Assembly: GCA_047967505.1 (NCBI GenBank)
Contig: CM106538.1
Direction: 5' to 3' (one strand)
Origin: Dipteris shenzhenensis
Taxonomy: Eukaryota > Polypodiophyta > Polypodiopsida > Gleicheniales
DNA: 64,000 bases
A program made the translations under genes and the position numbers. The notes under the pieces were generated by a model. The model was not told the DNA's origin. It saw only the letters and a program-made list of their open reading frames with translations, and searched no databases. Within the stretch, counting starts at the first letter, position 1, and every line of letters begins with the position of its first letter. Positions 49,604 to 54,023 of this stretch are shown here, piece after piece.

Positions 49604-50417
49604 AAATATTTTTTAACGTCTCTAGGAGGCCTCACGGGCCTACGAGAAAAGGTACACATCAAAAAAAGAAACTACTACATCTAAGGAGAGAGGGAGTGCA
49701 CAAGGCATCTCCTACATAGTGCATAAAGCAGCTCACAGTTATTATAGAGCATACCTATATTCTAGTGCTATCATACTATGACCTTTATTGCATCATTTTA
49801 AGACTGACAGTCTTTGGGCTTAGATTTGATTTCTCTAATCAATCATTGTTCTTCACAGTAGACCGCCCATTTTCCAGCTTTCTTGGCTTCTTTCACTTTA
49901 GTGAGTTCAATAAATCTTTGCTTGAACTGAGTTGCAATGAGTTCTTCAGATATCCATATCTTCGAGCCCTTCAGTTTATGTGTTTGTTGGAGGATGGTGA
50001 CTTTTTCTGCACTTGATATTGGCTAGAAGTCGGGGCAAAAACTGCAACAGACGAGTACAAAGGCCTCATGGGGATGAGCGTCTTGATCTTGGGTGTCTTG
50101 GGCGTCTCCATATTGGCCTGTGCAAACTGGATAACCCCCCTCCTGCGGTAGTTAACCCCCGAGATGGGCTGGGGGGTTTCAGCCCAGCCCAGAGCCCTCC
50201 AACCTGGGGCCTGCTGCTGTTGCTGTAGTATGTACGCAACCCACCCCTACTGTGTGCGACCCAGCTGGCTGTTTTGCCCCCTGTACTGCCCGTTGTGTGA
50301 CCCTCTTGGGACCCGCTGCTGTGCGCGGCAACTGAGCTAGGGCTGGAGCGGCTATTCGCACTTATCTTGCAACCGAAGGTAGCTGCTCCTGCTACACTGC
50401 CTGCCCTTTAGGCTTGA

Positions 50418-50448
<31 letters not shown>

Positions 50449-53400
50449 TTAATTAAAGTCTTCGGAAGACCAACGGATCTATGAGACTGTGAGAATCCTG
50501 ATACAAACAAACTGTGAGGGTGGAGCTACTAAACGAGCATCCACACCAATGCAGAATGCAAAAAGCTAGTGCTAAGTACTAGATAGTCATGTCAGAGTGA
50601 TCGACTACACATCCGTATCATCATCATCATCAGTTCATCCAAGTGGATGAGACGGCGGAAGCATGAAGTCGGCGATAGAGTGTTGTTGGCTGCTCAAGGG
50701 CGTGGTCCTGTGTCGTCTCCTGGTCATAGCTCTGCGCCTAACAAGGGCTACAGTGACCCCTGTCGGTCAAGCTCCCGACTCTGAACAGATAGGGGATATC
50801 CCCAAGTGTAATCTGTGCGTCAATCCTCTGTCTGAGCTGTCGTGTTGCTAGCTCTGAATCCCGATCATGTCGGGGCCTCGTAGTATGGAGGTCCACCTGC
50901 TCTAGCTAGAAGAACTCCGTGATCGAGCTTTGAGAAGGGTCTACCAAGGAGGTGGTCTGCTCCTGTCTCCATGATCGAAGTAGACGCTTGCAGTGCTTGA
51001 CTGCCTCATGGATGAAAGCCGTTAAGCATCTCCGGTCTGGATAGCAGAGAAACTCAAACAACACTTCAGAACTATCTCTGAAGAGGTAGTAGAAGTGTCC
51101 TCGGATCTCATAGTAGGCTAGGCACCTGAAAATGAAATGCTCCTCCGACTCGACCTCCTGTGCGTCACACAATGTGCATGTGCGCCTCTCCCGAGGTAGA
51201 CCCTTTGCCTTATCACTCTCAATGCGCAATCTATGTGAAGAGACCCGAAACTACCCAGTAGAGATCCTCAGTGAGTGGGGTAAGTGGATCTGCGTATATC
51301 CTGGTGGGTCAATGAAACCCTCCTCTGTGATGTGTAAACAATGATCCCTGTAGAAGCTGAGCTTCACTGAACGCTTGCTCAGTCCCAAACAAGTCCAGAA
51401 TGTGTATAGCTGTAAAAGATCCTCGCGGATGATCTGATTGACCTCGTGTGACAAGAGAGGAGAGAACGGCACGTTAATGCTATACTAAAAGGGAGGGAGT
51501 CTGCCCATGTGGAGCCCCAATCGCTCAAACCATCTCTCTGTGCGTGCATACTAGCATCTCTGGTCACCTGCCGCTGAAAGTGCCACAGAAGAGGACAATG
51601 CTAGACCATGATAATCTATTGCGCCCAGAAGTGCAATCCCCGTACCCCTTGATCCGGTATAGGTAGGTGATAACCTGAAATGCTGCATCCAGCTGTAGTA
51701 AGGATGACCCAAACTCAGCCTGAATAATCTAGCAAGGAACGAATAGCTTACCGCGGATCATCCGCGATAGCATGAGAACTTGTAGCCGCTCCACACGAGC
51801 CCACTCTATATCTAATAGATCCCAACCCCCAACAAGGACTGTCGTACATCCCCGCTGGACGAACCAAGGAGTTAAACAGCAATCCCTTGGTCCGCGGATC
51901 CTGAAAGCGTAAGTAGAAGCACTACCTCTCTAATTTGGCCAATGAAGCGTATCCCTTGCTCAAGCGGGCCTACATCGCAGGTCTCATGGTAAAGATAGGT
52001 CCAGAGAAGATAACATCAAGGTATGTATATGACGAAACAATCGCAATAGGTGACCCGTCAAACGTGAACTGCTCCTGGTGCATAACAGCTCGAGATGTAT
52101 TGAAGATCATGACCTTGATTTTAACAAGGTTGACCTTCAAATTATGGGACTCATAAAAGAATTGTAGTGCACCAAGGTGTCTCTGGAGGCCCTCTGTTTA
52201 TGAAGGCAAAAGTGCCACATCATCTGCATATAGCAATATCCAGATTAGCATGCCAACTAGAGAGCATCCATCCCCCCCCGGTGTCTGCATAACTGTCTCA
52301 AGCTCATCAATGTAGAGCCCAAACAAGGTGGGTGATAAAGGACACCCTTGTTTGATCCAAATAGTGCTCATGATCTCCTATGTCCACCCCGACCCTGCTC
52401 GAACTCTGCCTGAGACTCTCTCGTAAAGTGCCATAACGGCCCAAATGATCTCTTGGTCATACCCTAAATCCTGTAGGCGTCGGATAGACGGTCTCTCGGA
52501 ACGCTTTGCGAAAATCCACAAAGCAACAATATACCCTCTGCTTCCGTGACCTCGCATCCTCGATGATACACCTGAGTGTGAGAATGTGATCCATGGTCCC
52601 ATGATCACGTCGGAATCCAACCTGTACAACTGCTCTATGCTCAGCGAATCCACTGACCTCAGAATCAAGTACTGATGCATAAATCTTCGACATGAGATGT
52701 CCGATCATAATGGTCTTTAGTTTTCCAAGCTCATGGGATCCCCTGCCTTGTGGATGGATGAGATAGTGTTGACAATCCAGGTGCGTGGAAACCCCAAACA
52801 AACAGCTTCATTAAAGAGCTTTGCTAAGATCGGGGCTAGGAGATTAATCCCATATGCCATGAATTCAGTGCATGATCTTTCACTCGGCCATTATGGAGTT
52901 TCATCACAGCATCTTTCACACCCCCCTAGTGAAAAGTGTGCAGGATGTGAGGTGAGGTTTGTATGAGAGATCAGGCTCTGGCTGATTTGGGATATCATAG
53001 AGTGTATATGCATAATTATCCCAGACTCGAGTGTCAGTGAGGGGTGAAGGTGACCGCCCCTCTAGAAATCTCTACCAAAAGTCCTTAGAGTTGTTACTAA
53101 ACAGAATATTCAGTAGTTCTTTCTCGTTTCGATGGACAGAATCCAGCTTCTTCCTACATACCAATCGACGATACTCGCGTAGCGCCTCTGGTTTGTTCAC
53201 GAGGTGGTTTTTGGTTTCAAATCTAAGTTGATGGCGTAAAGCCTTGCACTCATCGTACCAGCTATTATAAGAGACGGACCTAGGTGGTGGTGGACGAAGA
53301 GGCTTCGAAACAACCCCCAAATCAGCCCAAATGGGCACTTAGTCCATAGGATAGTTACGACAGGTAGTTAATCTAACCTAACCTAACCATGACTTAGTCA

Positions 53401-53830
53401 AACCTAGTTAGATTGACCTAACCTAACCCCAACTAACTACCTTGACCCAAGGTAACTAAACCTAACCAGCCAACTAATCTAACGTAGCCAAAACAGACTA
53501 ACCTAGGAGTAGGGAGCGTAGGCTAGGCGTAGCGATGGCATAGGCAGAGCGATGGCCAAACGGCTATGATGTGAACAATTGAACGGACTGAGACGTGAGT
53601 AGAGGGGGCCTGAACGACGGGAGCAGAGGTCACAAGAGCAACAGCAGGAGGTGAGGTGACGTGAGCAACAGGAGCAAAGGCGACGGGGGCGACGGAACAT
53701 GAGCAGAGGAGGCATGAATGACGGGAGTAGAGGTGGTTCGAGGCTACTAGTCGTTGAAGAGTCTCAGCACCTCGTAGACCATGGAGGCCGTTGAGCTCGT
53801 TGAGTCGATGGAGTGAATGCCAGTCGCAGC

Positions 53831-53868
<38 letters not shown>

Positions 53869-53976
53869 TATTACCGTCCGCGGGAGGCCTTGCAGGCCTA
53901 TGGGACAAAAGTGCGAAAACAAAGTAAACTCATACAAGCCATAGTGGGCTGGGGTGAAGGGCTCGCTAAGGCCCTC

Positions 53977-54023
<47 letters not shown>

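Noticed and set aside
49780-50016. 83-codon frame on plus ([16 protein letters not shown]..)
   Set aside because: AT-rich chance frame with no domain, not joined to any exon.
53341-53510. Interstitial telomere-like repeat
   Set aside because: AACCTA words are irregular and mixed with AACTA and AACC; not the plant TTTAGGG array.
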